The notes: generated from the letters alone by a model not told the origin. A DNA stretch of 64,000 nt from Desarmillaria ectypa (GCA_030407005.1 JAUDYN010000003.1:2232001-2296000); one strand, 5' to 3'. Numbered from the stretch's first letter, positions 47,301-61,092 are shown. A program made the numbers and translations.

Positions 47301-48469
47301 TGATACTGCGCAGGAATGATTCAAACTGATGCGGATCAGTACGAATGGTAATCAACTCGTTAGGTGCAGAGCTTAAAGGAGCAGAAGAGTAGTGGTGTTG
47401 ACGTCGCGGTGACTGTGCTTCCAAGACATTGCGCACTTTGGTGATCAGTTTTCTAGTCAACACGTGAGAGCCTGCGGCGTGCAGGAGAAGTAAAAACCTA
47501 CTGTTGGTGAATTGCAGCCCCCGCCTGTCCGAAATATTGAGGTACCAGCTGTTATAGAAGGCACTCGCAACTCACAATTTGGTCAATAGCCCGATTCCAG
47601 AAGTCGGGGTCTGCCACCATCTCCATGACAGGATATAATACAGAACAAGCTGCTATCTCCCGAACAACGATTTTGAGCGCCTTACTTCGAGCCTCAGTTT
47701 CTGGAAGAACGTGGGGAAGTACTCTGTCGACTAAATGCCGAAGATGCATTTCTTCCGTCTGCTTGGTGAAGGTAGTCGATAGGTTGTCCACAGCATTGTG
47801 CAGTTTCGCTGCATCCATGCCAGCAGCATATCTACTGGCAAGAAGGAGATCTAGTTCTTCCGACTGCGTCAAACGACGTTCCAGGCCGGCGCCGCGGAGA
47901 GCAATCTCGGACTGTCGAAACAGGTCGATGTGGGCGGTAATTTTTGGAAGAATGCGCTTGACCACCAAAGCAGAGAAATCGATTCCTGTTGCTCTATCCA
48001 GCATCTTCTCTATTGAATCATGAATCACCGTAGATACCGCCGTAGGAAATGCGGGCGAGGACGAAATCTCTTGGTACCATACCATGACAAAGTCTCTGAC
48101 AATCTTGATAATGATATCATTCAATGCTTCGGATACTAGTGGTGACTCGGGATACAGAGGTGGGAAAGATTGTGGCGTATTCTGGGACCATTGCGAACGG
48201 GTCACGACCGCCTGCCATGCTGCCGGAGTTGAGAAAGCAAAAGGTCGCGCTGCATTGAAGAGCCTCGGACGGGTGGCATAACTCTTCGCGTCAACATAAT
48301 GTCCAAAATAAATGTGAAGCGCTAAGAAAGCGACGGCTAGGATGAAGAGGAAGAGCGGGGACAACAGCAGCAGAATGATAGGCGAAGACACTATGCGGAA
48401 GGCAATAGGTAGGACAACAGCAATAATTCCAAACAAAACGACCGTCTGGACATTAGCGGAGCTGGTCAT
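44314..48469 (-). CDS. Mdm1/SNX13-type sorting nexin (PXA-RGS-PX-nexin C)
   Basis: ER-anchored tether at ER-vacuole or lipid-droplet contacts, acting in lipid traffic. Exon 1 starts MTSSANVQTVVLFGII with a hydrophobic hairpin of about 60 residues. The PXA domain follows (NDIIIKIVRDFVMVWYQEI, then VLPHVLPETEARSKALK and CSVLYPVMEM). After several exons the RGS-like region reads LRDVLRNPSSLSYLMEFMDR and LLVQFWLTVESFKNPL. A long Ser-rich acidic linker and a coiled coil lead to the PX domain with GWVVARRYNEFLNMHNKLRE and LDFPGKLVPALGG. The nexin C domain has LILAIFELNKQNNWLRRQAI and IMGRSNARRGARRIF. A final intron with a CTAAT branch site splices VVDE to IVAALFPEIIL. All four family domains are present in the usual order. 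Confidence 0.92.
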
Positions 48470-48713
48470 TTTCCACAGAGCTCATTGTTCCGTACAGCGA
48501 GCAAGGCTTCGTCGTCGTCGTTCGATCTGTCTAGCCTTTTCGAAGACTGCCTCAAAGGGGCAAGTGTATCACGTGCCAGACTCGCACTTGTTTGTAACCC
48601 GAATCCCGAAAATCCGAATGACGATGAAGGCCGCTGTATGTCGTCGCAGCTTTTCTCCCTCCTCCATCACCATCGCGGACCGGACTGAGGCCAGCTGCCC
48701 TCCATAGTATCCC

Positions 48714-50188
48714 ATGTCATCGTCCGAGAAAGGGCGTTTGTCTACGTCCGAAGGCTTCGTATGTGGGGGCATCGCTGCCTGTATCGCTGTACGTATTGTA
48801 TTGTCTTCGTCCATGGGATAACCTGACTCACAGAACGTGGCACATTGTAGGTGACAATATCCAACCCCGCAGAGGTTGCCAAGACACGGCTTCAACTTCA
48901 AGGCGAGCTGGCCAAGGGTGGGGAGAAAAAAGTCTACAAAAGCGCCCTTGACGTGTTTTCGAAGACGTGGAAAAATGAAGGAATTCGAGGGATACAACGC
49001 GGATTAGGTCCTGCAGTGAGGTTTTCTGTTTTGTTGTGAAAGACGCGTGCTTAATTATTGTTAGTATGCCTACCAAGTAAGAAGTCTCATTTTTCGAATC
49101 CACGCAGTTTGCTGAATTGTTAGATATTGCTCAATGGAAGCCGTCTAGGTGAAACAACAACCTACTGGTATTATTGTACCTTGACTGAGCCGTTCGATAG
49201 GGTTTTATGAGCCATTTCGACATGCCATCAACGACCTCATCGGTCGTGCGCCCACTGAGCAAATACCTATTACATCCGTCATAGCAGGTGCAACAAGTGG
49301 TGCCGTTGGAGGTCAGTGTTCATAGAAATACACGTATGTTACTGCTGAGCGTGTCTGTTTAGCTTCATTGGGCAACCCATTATTCTTGATCAAAGCACGG
49401 ATGCAGGTCCGTACAGAGCCAGCAGGGGGCTTTACTGCATCACTTATAGCCTCCTAGGCATATTCCCCAGCCCTTCCCGTTGGTGCGCAACACTACTACA
49501 AAAGCTCCTTTGATGCTCTTTCAAAAATATATCGACAAGAAAAGCTCCGAGGTCTGGCGCGCGGTATAGATGCGGCAATTTTACGAACGTCCATGGGTTC
49601 TTCAGTAAAGTCCTCCCTTGCCATGATGCCTATCCCTAACTGGATATGTAGGTGCAACTTCCTAGTTATAACTTTACCAAAAACCAGCTGGTAAAGCACG
49701 GGATTCTTCCAGACAACAGTACATGGACATTCCTTGCGAGCAGCACGGTTTCCGGGATGTGTGTCGTAAGTGACATTCCCATCTTATGCTTTCCGTAACA
49801 TTGACCAGGAATCAAGTGCATGGCAATGCAGCCAGCTGACACGGTATGACGTAACATCTTTCCGCTTTTTGCTCCGCTTACGCGTTTCGTCATTTACGTA
49901 GGCTCTAACCCGAATGTACAACCAACCTACGAAACGTAATGAGGCCGGAAAAGTCGTGGGGGTCCTATATCGTAATCCCATCGACTGTCTGTGGAAGACT
50001 TTCAAGACTGAGGGTGTACGTGGATGGTACAAGGGAACAACGGCTCACTTTTTACGGATAGCACCACATACGTGAGTGACCCTTGGGCAAACAGAAGCAG
50101 ATGCTCATCGTTTTTCAGTATCGTCACTCTGACGGCCAATGACCTAATTATAAACCTTTACAAGTCTGTCAAGCCCAGCAATTCATAG
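48714..50188 (+). CDS. OAC1: Mitochondrial oxaloacetate carrier, Oac1 type
   Basis: Inner-membrane carrier importing oxaloacetate or sulfate; SLC25 family. Starts MSSSEKGRLSTSEGFVCGGI; after a splice the first repeat reads VTISNPAEVAKTRLQLQGEL (P-x-E-x-x-K/R signature), then NEGIRGIQRGLGPAYAYQ. The second repeat has GASLGNPLFLIKARMQ, where the degenerate PLFLIK is typical of Oac1, and YSPALPVGAQHYYKSSFDAL. The third repeat has CIAMQPADTALTRMYNQP and EGVRGWYKGTTAHFLRIAPH. It ends VKPSNS at 50188. About eight introns. Three repeats of roughly 100 residues are intact. The sequence from 48482 to 48713 is divergent promoter shared with the sorting nexin. Confidence 0.92.
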
Positions 50189-50608
50189 ATATTCAATAAG
50201 TCCTAGCGGCTGGCAGATGTCAGCATAATAGCGTATCGGTTTGAGCGCAAATATAATACTACACCCTTCAAGGGTCTTGCGTTCGTACTAAATTACAATC
50301 GTCTGGAAGCTGATTGGAAATCTTTATGGAGATCAAAACGTTTAACGTCGAGTCAGCGACCAGCTACTTGCCTAAAGTGGAGCGTGTTATTTAATCAATT
50401 TACGAAATTCAGCTCTACCCCAATGCTTGAGATGTCCAAAAATTGGGAAACATTGCTTCACTAAACGAATGTGGCTCGTTATGGGGTATATATTAGCTAC
50501 AGCAATATCTAAAAGTTGCAAATGTCCGGAGGTCGAAGTTGGTCGTGAAAAGCAGGATAAAAGTCAAGAAAGAAGTACGAACGAAAGGAAGGTAAATTGT
50601 AGATAACC
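50189..50608. other. Convergent spacer between Oac1 and the GH5 glucanase
   Basis: About 420 bp with no ORF of conviction. A/T-rich with gttatttaatcaattt near 50388. It should contain the 3' UTRs of both genes. No repeat or RNA gene seen. Confidence 0.5.
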
Positions 50609-52564
<1,956 letters not shown>

Positions 52565-55500
52565 GGTCGGTGGATTGAAAGGAAGGGGGGGAAGGCCTGA
52601 GAATACTTGACTCAAGGCCTGGCATGCCATCTTTTATATTCGGCGAGTAACCACGAACCAGGCAAAAGTTTGATCGATCGGACTCGCATTGAAAGAAGTC
52701 CTGCTAACCTTCATCCGGTCCACGTGTTCCATACACCTACCTCCATCCAGGAGAATTGCAAGCATGGCAGCAGCGGTGCTTGGCAACTCCGTGACAAACA
52801 TTGGCTTCCTTCCTCATTCCAACGGCGGCTCTCCTGACCCTCATTATGGTACAACAGAAAGTGCAGATCGATAAAAACTTCACGGCCGAAGAAGAGGCGG
52901 CCTCTTCTAGGGCGTTTTCTTTTTTTGACCATCGGCAGTTGTCATACGACCGTTCTTGTTCAGTTGGGTCAACGTTGCGAATTTAAGATGACTTATGGGG
53001 TATGTAGTGGATCTACTTCCGTTAACAAAGGGGCAGAGCAAGATCATAGAGTTGCCTCTTCAAGCTTTAGGTCTTTGGCCGGCATCAGCATCATCATGAA
53101 TTTAAAACTGATTTACTAGTTGAAGCCGCCACGGGCCTCCATTTTGATTCGTTCCATATGTGCCGCCTTTCGGGGTGCCACCGAATAGAAGTTTGCATGC
53201 GAGCGCAATGCGCAGCAGGGTATACCAGAAATGACAGATATTATATTTACTAATTGACCAGAACTCCTGGAAGCATTTACATGGTGGAAGAGCCTCGTGA
53301 ATTGAGCGGACTCGATGGCAAATGGAGAACCAGAATGAAAAATTTTGGAGAAATTAACGGTACTATTGACCCGGATTTGAACGTTCGTGACTGAGGGAAG
53401 ATCAAACGGGCCAAGAGAGTTCAAGCAATCACTCTGAACATTGTGTTGAATTTAGTTTTGAATTCAGGACAAAGACTCTCGTGGGGACCAAGTAATATCT
53501 TTGTGGGCTCCTCACCTCGTGCTCCTGAAGTCAAATCCAGCCATCCTGAAAATCAGGTCCTATGCCTCGTCTGAAACCAGTGTTTCCTAAAACCAAACCA
53601 GATCACCCATAAATCCAGCAACAATCATCTTTTGTAAGGAACATCAAGTGCAGCCACATAAACTGGGACAAGATCGTCGTCCGTAGAGAAGGACCTGAGG
53701 CCTAAATCCGGACCTCCCAAGTAGGTACTTTCACATGCCTGGTATTAGGTTTTGGTGCATCTAACAAATCAATTTGCGTGTGAACTTCCCCACCCCCTGA
53801 AAGTTATACCGATGCACCGGTGGCAAATTTCTCTGATCCAAGTATAAGTCCAGGTTAGAGTATTACTTCCTCTCTCTTCGCTCTTTTCTTCCGAGGCCTA
53901 GGTTTCCTGGAAAAGGAGGCTACTCTTAACGAGAGACCCTGAGAACGGTAGCGCTAACCTCCCTTGCTCTGCCCAATCTTCAGAACTAAATGCATCGTTC
54001 ATTGTACTCTACTCCGTCAAGTCACGCGCAAGCTGACTCGCGGCCTTGGACAGAGCAATGCGGACCCAAAGATTATTTACGCGAAAAGGCTCGCCGTTTC
54101 CAATTGATTCACATATCACTCATCTTTCTTTTGGACGTCGCGTGAGGTACCTGGGATATCACAGCGATCCTTGTGACATGTAGACCAAGTGGTCGAAATG
54201 ATGAACTCGTCCGCTGAATCTAATCATCACATGCAGCTCGAGACTCAGCCCTTAGAGGAACCATCCACACTGGGCGGAAATTATCTGCGACAGACTGAAT
54301 GCCGGTCGTAATACGGGAGATCATCTGACCTTTCTTCAGCCGCTCAGGGATGTTGAGTTCACGTTTTTAGCTTCAAACATAGACATATATTCAAACGCGA
54401 TATGCATCTGAAACCTCCTAGAAAAGGTGCAAGAACATCGTGCAAACAGATTCATTATGGCCCAAAATAGGCCAGAAAGATGTACATAAGTTCCTCATCG
54501 TAAAGTGGACGTGTAATGGAGAAACCGTGACGATGGGTCGTAATTGGTGATAATCAGGTATTTCTTAGGTCATTCAAGACTTAAAGAGGAAGGAAATATG
54601 AATTTCTCGAGATCATCTGGTATCTATGCCAGTTAGATTTCGCGTAGATCAGAACACCCGGATAGCACAAGATTTCCTGTACGAAAGGATCAGAAGAATG
54701 AGATGCGTGATTCAACTTTTTTAGTGCTTGCCGTTAAAGAAGCACAAAGGTCGGCGAAATTTGTGGACCTGAGCGCTTCGGACGGATGGTGTACGGTCAT
54801 CTGACGAGAACAGCCAAAACCCGTGAAATCGGTGTTCCGAAGGACACCGTTCCTACTGTTGTATCAATGCATGGATAAAGCCATAGAATCCGGATTGTAG
54901 TTTATTGTCGTGAGTTGGAAAGAAATTTAGGTTAGAGGTGCCTTCGTCGGCTAGATGAAATACCATTAGATGACGTACTAAGCAGATTTTAATTTCTTCT
55001 CAAAAGTTCCCTGTAAAGGTGAAGAACAACGTATGCGCTCTGAGTATCCTGCAACAGCGATTTGGAGAAGCTGCAAGCCAACATCTTGGAGGTTCTTCGG
55101 TGCGATCCAAATCTCCCAGCTTGACCAAACCTCGAGAACGAGGGGTTACTTATTTCAATGATTCAAGAGGGCGATGTTGCTTTCATGTAATGCCATAGAA
55201 ACGACAAGGTTGAGGGTTCAGCGATCCACGGTACCCCAAGGGTGGCAGCTGAAGTTTAGTCAAGTTTCCGAGCACCTCGTAAGATTTCCAAAGGATGCAG
55301 GGCTTTGAACTCGACCTTTGTATTTGTATCCGTCTTTGGTCCGCAGCGATATGTACTTGTAGTTTCTGATCCTGTGCAAATGTATTTGTTTAACGGCGCG
55401 AAATCCAGAAGGAAAGATAGTGAAATACGAATGGAAACCGCTAAGCAAGGTATCAAAGTCGTCACCGACGACCGCTAGGTAATCCAAATATGGTTTGACG

Positions 55501-55807
55501 ACGTTAGTGACAATGCAAGCCAAAGCCCAGGCAGCCGAAGGATGAAACCATGTTGAGCCTTCAGTTCACTTCTTTACGCGACTTGCATTGCTTTGTCCCG
55601 CAGAGCAGATCGATTTCATCACCTGAAAGCTGTGTTCAGGCTGTGTATCATGGTGGGCGCTCGTTGGAACAAGTACAGCCACCAAACACAGCCACCGCCT
55701 GAAATAAGGCTACTTCCGCGAGCGACCACGCCATTTCCATCAGCTTTCCGCCTGTCCACTCCCTTCATCGATTCTTCTGTTAAATTATCTCTTTTCATTC
55801 GTCCACC
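52565..55807. other. 3.2-kb gene-poor region upstream of UDP-GlcNAc pyrophosphorylase
   Basis: The longest stretch in the window without a recognised gene. Short ORFs occur, the best being 102 codons minus at 53116-53424 and 87 codons minus at 55260-55523, neither with a known motif. The first 200 bp is the GH5 promoter and the last 250 bp the T/C-rich promoter and leader of the pyrophosphorylase gene. In between (about 53430-55250) stop codons are dense in all frames and I see no tandem repeat, terminal inverted repeat or RT/transposase motif. It may be old, decayed transposon sequence or an unannotated non-coding RNA locus; neither can be shown. Confidence 0.4.
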
Positions 55808-57338
55808 ATGTCCTTTGACAATATCCGCTCTCGTTATGAAGCCGCTGGCCAAGGTCACCTCCTCAAATTCTGGCCCAAGTTATCTCAGGAAGAGCAAACG
55901 TCACTTCTCGCTCAGCTCGAAAATCTCGACATCGAACGCGTTAATAGAATCTACAAGAAAGCCGTCAGTAGCGAGGCGGGAGCTGCCAATGGTAATGCCA
56001 AATTCGATGCCATTGAACCGCTACCAAAGGGTGCATCGGACTCCGTTGGCGACGCAGCCAAGGACTTTGAGTGGAGAAGAATAGGTCTGGAGGCTGTTTC
56101 ACGGGGACAAGTAGGTGTCCTCCTCATGGCGGGTGGCCAGGGAACACGTTTGGGTAGCAGTGCGCCGAAAGGATGCTATGATATCGGTCTTCCCTCTCAC
56201 AAATCTCTCTTTCAATACCAAGCCGAACGCATTACCAGGTTGCAGACCGTTGCGGAGACAGAATTCAAGAGACCAGCTGGTAGCGTTGTAATTCCTTGGT
56301 ATGTCATGACCAGCGGTCCTACACGTCAGGACACCGAAGCCTTCTTCACCCAACATTCGTATTTTGGTCTTAAACCGGGGAATGTCATCTTCTTCGAGCA
56401 GGGTAAGCCATCTATAAAAACGTTTGTTCAAAAATAAGCTCACCATATGCTTAGGCACATTACCTTGTCTCACCATGGAAGGCAAAGTCCTGCTTGACAG
56501 CCCTTCTCACGCCGCTGTCGCCCCAGACGGCAACGGTGGTCTCTACGCGGCTATGCGAGCCCCGCTATCTCCTGCAAACAAATCACATACAGTCCTCTCA
56601 GATATCTCCAAGCGCAAAGTACTCTATGTGCATGCGTACTGCGTCGACAACTGTCTTGTCAGGGTTGCCGATCCCGTCTTCCTCGGTTATAGCATCGCAA
56701 AACAAGCTGATTGCGCTGCTAAAGTCGTTCCGAAGACCCAGCCCACTGAATCTGTCGGAGTGGTCGCCTACCGCGGCAACAAGCCTGGCGTTGTCGAGTA
56801 TTCTGAGATCTCGAAGGAGCAGGCCGAAAGAAGAGATGAGAACGGCGAACTGGCTTTTCGTGCTGGTAACATCGCGAACCATTTCTATACCACCCAATAT
56901 CTCAATTCAGTGGAGACATTTGAGGAGGACCTGGCATTCCACATCGCGCGCAAGAAGATTCCTCATGTCGATATGGAGACTGGCGAGATCGTCAAGCCTT
57001 CCAAGGTAAACGGCATGAAATTGGAGATGTTTGTCTTCGACGTTTTCCCGTACACGGAACGGTTCACGGTATTGGAGGTTGAGCGTAAAGAAGACTTCAG
57101 TCCGCTGAAGAACGCTCCCGGAACAGGTTCTGATGACCCCGAGACCAGTCGTCGTGACTTGCTTTCCCAACACAGACGCTTCTTGGAGAAGGCAGGTGCT
57201 ATGGTGCAGGATGGTGTGGAAATCGAGATTTCACCCTTGGTCAGTTACGCAGGTGAAGGCCTCGAAACTGTCAAGGGGAAGACTTTCACGAGATCGGGCA
57301 TCGTTGAAGGAGTTGAAGAATTGGACGCGTTGGTATAA
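55808..57338 (+). CDS. UAP1: UDP-N-acetylglucosamine pyrophosphorylase
   Basis: Makes UDP-GlcNAc from GlcNAc-1-P and UTP, the donor for chitin, GPI anchors and N-glycans. Two exons (55808-56402, 56455-57338) give 492 residues, the usual length. The N-terminal helix region reads RYEAAGQGHLLKFWPKLSQE. The nucleotide loop is LLMAGGQGTRLGSSAPKG, followed by PWYVMTSGPTRQDTEAFF, FFEQGTLPCLTMEGK across the splice, and PDGNGGLYAAM. The acceptor side has YVHAYCVDNCLVRVADP, GNIANHFYTTQYL and LEMFVFDVFPY. The C-terminus carries the left-handed beta-helix part ending EGVEELDAL. All signature residues are present. Functional link: it supplies the chitin synthase encoded at 1.9-5.2 kb. Confidence 0.96.
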
Positions 57339-57431
57339 TATACATACCCTCATTCTTTTATCTGAACTTGGATAGGACTTTCGCATGGACTTTATACTTT
57401 GCATTTGCAGTCGTAATGTATCTTAGCAGTG

Positions 57432-59533
57432 TCAACTAGGCACATGTTCATCTGGCACTTTCTTCTGCGTCGCGTTAGGTACCGTTCGCGGGACTCTCTT
57501 CTCAAGCTCTTCTCGTAGGGAGGCGAATAGTCGCTGGGTTCGTTCAGCGTTGGGCTTTTCGTTCCGGATCTGAATCAGTGTCACGACGCAGAGAGATACA
57601 TTAAGTAGACATGCTAACCTCTTTGCAGCACTGTATTAGCTTGTCGATGAGCATTGCCTGACCATTCTGTGCTTCCTCCAAATCCTTTCGGAGCTGATGC
57701 ATCTGTGTACGGGTGAAGAAGAACTATAATCGAACCCAAGTGACAGTCAAAAGTCCACACAGACAAACTCATACCTCCTCGTCCAGTTTATCCCTACGAC
57801 CTTTTTCCCCTTCTGCCAGCTGCTTTTGTTCCGCGGCTCGTGCTCGTGAAAGAAGCACCTCTAGCTCTTTTGACCGTATAACGCACTCGAAATGTCGTTC
57901 TCGTAGCTCGTATTGTCGGAGTATTTCCTTTAGTCGTTCTCGTACACTGTCACGTATGAATAGATCGGCAGTCTGACTGATGAAGACGGAAACATACACT
58001 CCATCAAATATTTCTTCCAACGTCCGTTTGGCTCTAAGAAGTGGGTTAGAGTTTGTTAGGTCGAGAGTTAGGTAATTTACTCCTGTGGATCGTCCGTCCA
58101 GTTCTTCTTCAGTTTTTGCCGTTGTGGTTCCAGGATTTCGTCCTTGAAGTTGGTTATTGTACTTTTACGTGTGCTCAAGTCAAGGTTACTTACCAAATCC
58201 TCCGAAAAGCCCTCTGTCAAGTCCATCAATTCCACAGCAAGAATCTCATCCCCATCTTCCATCCCCGCCTCCTCCGGCGTTTGGTCAGCCTCGACAGTCC
58301 GTCCGTTGTGCGTGAAAATGAACTGCATGGTCGAACCAGACGTCGATGAACCCGACGAGAATGTGCTAGCTGCATCCGTCTTCACAGATCCATTGATAGG
58401 CTCACCGCCCTTGCCGTCCTTCTTTCCTCCATTTTTCTCCATACGATCAGTCCACGCGTTGAATAGCTTCGTAAGCTTTGTTTTGCGAGATATCTTGAAG
58501 AATAGCTCGGCGCGGTACCGACATACCACTTTGACGACAATATCGGGCATTTCTCGGTATTTGACGTCCTGTATTTTTGCCTTGTCGGCGCGCTTTGAAA
58601 CGTCATTCCGCATCTGGAGCAGCTAAGACCAAGGTTTGGCTTGGAAATGAGGGTGAGGAACAACTCCACATACCTCATCCTGAGCATCCTCCACAGACTG
58701 AGCCAACCGTTTTCCATCTTCCTGCAGTCTATAAGTAGGGGTAGATGCTTCAGCGTAGCACATCACTTACCCGTAATCGCTTGTTATCCTAGATAATGAA
58801 ATCAATACATGCAAGAACGGGGAGAAATGTAGGCCAGACCTTCTGTAGCTCCCTGGCTAAATTTTCCATCTTGGTCTTGGTCTGGTTGGCCTTGGTTAGT
58901 TGGCTCTTCGCTATTCATGAAAGTTAGGCGGACATTAGAACGAAGAAGTATCACTGTACTAACCGGCATCCTTGTCCTTAGTGAGTTTCTGTTTCTCCTT
59001 CGCATGGTCTCGTTCCAACCGTTTAAGCTCTGCAAACTGGAAACCACATAAGCGGATGCATCTACGAAGATATTTTCGCAGTACCAGTTCAATGTACTTT
59101 GCATGAATGACATTTTCCTCCAATCCCTTCACCGATTTCTGGGCCTCTTCGGCTAAGGAAAGGGGAAATTTGAGTGTTACGCCATGGAGAGTGAGTTTTA
59201 GCACGCACCAAATCTTCGTTCCTCTTCCTCTTCCAGCACTTCCTCCTCCTCTAAAGCAGCTATTCTGTTCTTCAAGCTCTCGTACATGACAGCAGGATCC
59301 ACAGGGACGTCATTCTTCTTCTTTCCCTTGTTATTTGATGTTGGTGGATGTTGGTGGTGATGGTGATGGGTGCCGTTGACCGCCGGAGGATGGCTGGGAG
59401 GCGGTGGACCCGTACGGGCAGCATTTGGCGGCGCTGGAGGAGCAGAGACCGGTGCTGGAGCTGGGGGTGCAGGACCGGCGGGCGGCGGTTTGGCCATTCT
59501 GGTCGACGCGCTAGGTTGTGATGCACCGTTCAT
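57432..59533 (-). CDS. Taxilin-like coiled-coil protein with an internal SUMO-like domain
   Basis: N-terminus (from ATG 59533) is a Pro/Ala-rich disordered region with a His run, then a basic patch and coiled coil (SLKNRIAALEEEEVLEEEEE). Exons continue KGLEENVIHAKYIEL, AELKRLERDHAKEKQKLTKD, MENLARELQK, DNKRLR and EDGKRLAQSVEDAQDE, matching the first half of taxilin. In the same frame follows DIVVKVVCRYRAELFFKISR, KLTKLFNAW, a Gly/Ser linker, MQFIFTHNGRTVEADQTPEE and GMEDGDEILAVELMD, which has the pattern of a Rad60/SUMO-like beta-grasp domain but no C-terminal Gly-Gly for conjugation. Taxilin-type sequence then resumes: RERLKEILRQYELRERHFE, as in the family's QYELREEH segment. It ends EEHVPS-like at 57432 after an EIRNEKPNAERTQRLF helix. 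The exact end of the last exons is less certain. Taxilins bind syntaxins. Confidence 0.78.
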
Positions 59534-59914
59534 GATGATGCCTTGAAAAAATGATTTCAAGGATCTAAAGTGAACAGTGAAGGGCAGACAGAGAGGCAGA
59601 GTGGATCCAAGGAAGGTTCAGAGGTCGCGTAGTGGCAAACGTTGGTCTGTTGTCGAGCCAAAATCGTGCTTTATCTCTCTTTGTCCACGGTCGTCGCTAC
59701 GGCCCGTCAACGATTCGTCCTTTCGACTGGGAAAACAAATATCGTTGCGTCGGTTGGCTGCGGAGAAATTTACCGTCGTGATCCTTGACAAGAGTGTTTT
59801 TTCTCGTTTAGTCATGTAAACAAACTTGTGTCAGAATTCCGATATGTAGGTCCCAAAGTGACGAAAAATACAAAATAATAAATCTGGGTTGAGCAGCTAC
59901 CGGTTGCGGTAAGA
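59534..59914. other. Divergent promoter region (taxilin-like / Cmc4)
   Basis: About 380 bp between opposed start codons. Two antiparallel ORFs (80 codons plus, 65 minus) overlap here without motif. The first part is Arg-codon-rich and GC-neutral, the last 100 bp A-rich (aaaaatacaaaataataaat near 59865). No recognisable element. Confidence 0.4.
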
Positions 59915-60276
59915 ATGGGTACGTCGACGCAACTTGACCGAAAGTTATCACCTTGATAATGGTGTGTTTCTCAGCCTCTCCATACCTACTAGATTTGACC
60001 CGGTATCATTCATGACAGTCATCATCTCCACCATGTCAGGCTCAAGGTCAAACAAATTGCATTCCTTTGACCCTTATACTCACCACCGGAACAGCATGCG
60101 AACTTCAAATCTGTTTGAATAAATATACCTACAAGCCAGAAAACTGCCAACGACATCTTCGTCAACTTTACATGTGTTGTCTGAAACTATATGAGGAAAC
60201 AAAAGATACGGGAGAGTCCACTGCTTGTCCACTTCCTCGTGTCGTGAAGAGATGGATCAAGGATCACCCAGAGTAG
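59915..60276 (+). CDS. CMC4: Cmc4-type twin Cx9C mitochondrial intermembrane-space protein
   Basis: The body exon (60095-60276) encodes ACELQICLNKYTYKPENC, QRHLRQLYMCCLKLYEE and TACPLPRVVKRWIKDHPE, matching Cmc4 in cysteine spacing, including the CC pair and the later C-P-L-P. The start is inferred: ATGG at 59915-59918 before a strong GTACGT donor joins in phase with the acceptor at 60094, giving a 61-residue protein that starts MACELQ. A nearer ATG at about 60028 would need a weak GC donor. Imported by the Mia40 disulfide relay and folded in the intermembrane space. Convergent with acireductone dioxygenase, 57 bp apart. Confidence 0.82.
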
Positions 60277-60333
60277 GCTGGGATGCATGTTTGACGCTAA
60301 TACAATAGACACAATTACAGCAGTAGTCCCCCA

Positions 60334-61092
60334 CTAAACTGTCGTGACTGTTTCCAGGCCCTTTAAGTAAGCGACGCGAATAGGGTGATTTTCAGTTTCC
60401 GGGCCACGGTTGAGAGCGGTCCACTTGGGAACATCCTATCGGGCCCGTCAGAATCAGTTACGGGTAATCCTTAGTGACGTCTACATACTTTGAACAGTCG
60501 AACAGTTCTCACGTTATCACCGGTGTCTAAAGTGAAACGGTGATATATCCCAGCAGGAAGAGCGATGAGGTCCCCTGCGGTCAGCACCAAGCGAATCCAG
60601 CAATCTGTCGGGGCTTCTGTAAAGTGCACAAAGCTCCTAAGAACAGAATTCATGGTTTCGAAGACAAGACGCACCACGAATGTCGAAGTAGCCACTTCCG
60701 GCAAGAAGGTAGCGAAGTTCGTCGTCTTCATGCATATGTCTGAGTAATATAATGAGTTTTCCTTACCACACAGGGGAAAAGACTACCCACTCTTCGTAGA
60801 AGGCCTTAATCTTGGTATTGTATTGCTAGGACGGATTAAGTGAGATGACAGAGCTGCCCTGGTAATGAATAGATCCTACGTCGCCCAAACCTTCCTTAGA
60901 AATGCTAATAACATCATGATTCTTGTAATCCCCTTCCTTCGCCACAGCTGCGATCTTTTCTTCATAATTATCCACGGGAATATTCATATACAGGATATTC
61001 AAATATTTCAGAGCGTCTAAAGACACTGGACGAGCAGAATCATGGGGAAGACGTTGGTCACCAGGGAGATTGTCAAAATAATACGCGCGCAT
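60334..61092 (-). CDS. ADI1: Acireductone dioxygenase (methionine salvage)
   Basis: Converts acireductone to the keto-acid precursor of methionine; nickel/iron cupin. Exon 1 starts [19 protein letters not shown] and includes [17 protein letters not shown] and [15 protein letters not shown]. Spliced exons read [12 protein letters not shown], then the metal site [14 protein letters not shown] with its HxH and Glu ligands, GYFDIR, and [20 protein letters not shown] with AGIYHRF providing the last His. It ends [15 protein letters not shown]. The splice before HMHEDD must use a GTGGGT donor to complete the Glu-Glu-His; the more obvious donors create a stop codon. Domain complete, about 180 residues. 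Confidence 0.93.

Noticed and set aside
53116..53424. 102-codon minus ORF
   Set aside because: No motif, no partner exon, and no clear start context; not listed as a gene.
55593..56084. 163-codon plus ORF at the start of the pyrophosphorylase gene
   Set aside because: Out-of-frame shadow of the UAP1 first exon.
58077..58613. SUMO-like segment as a separate SUMO gene
   Set aside because: No Gly-Gly end, and flanking exons join in frame to taxilin-type coiled coil on both sides.
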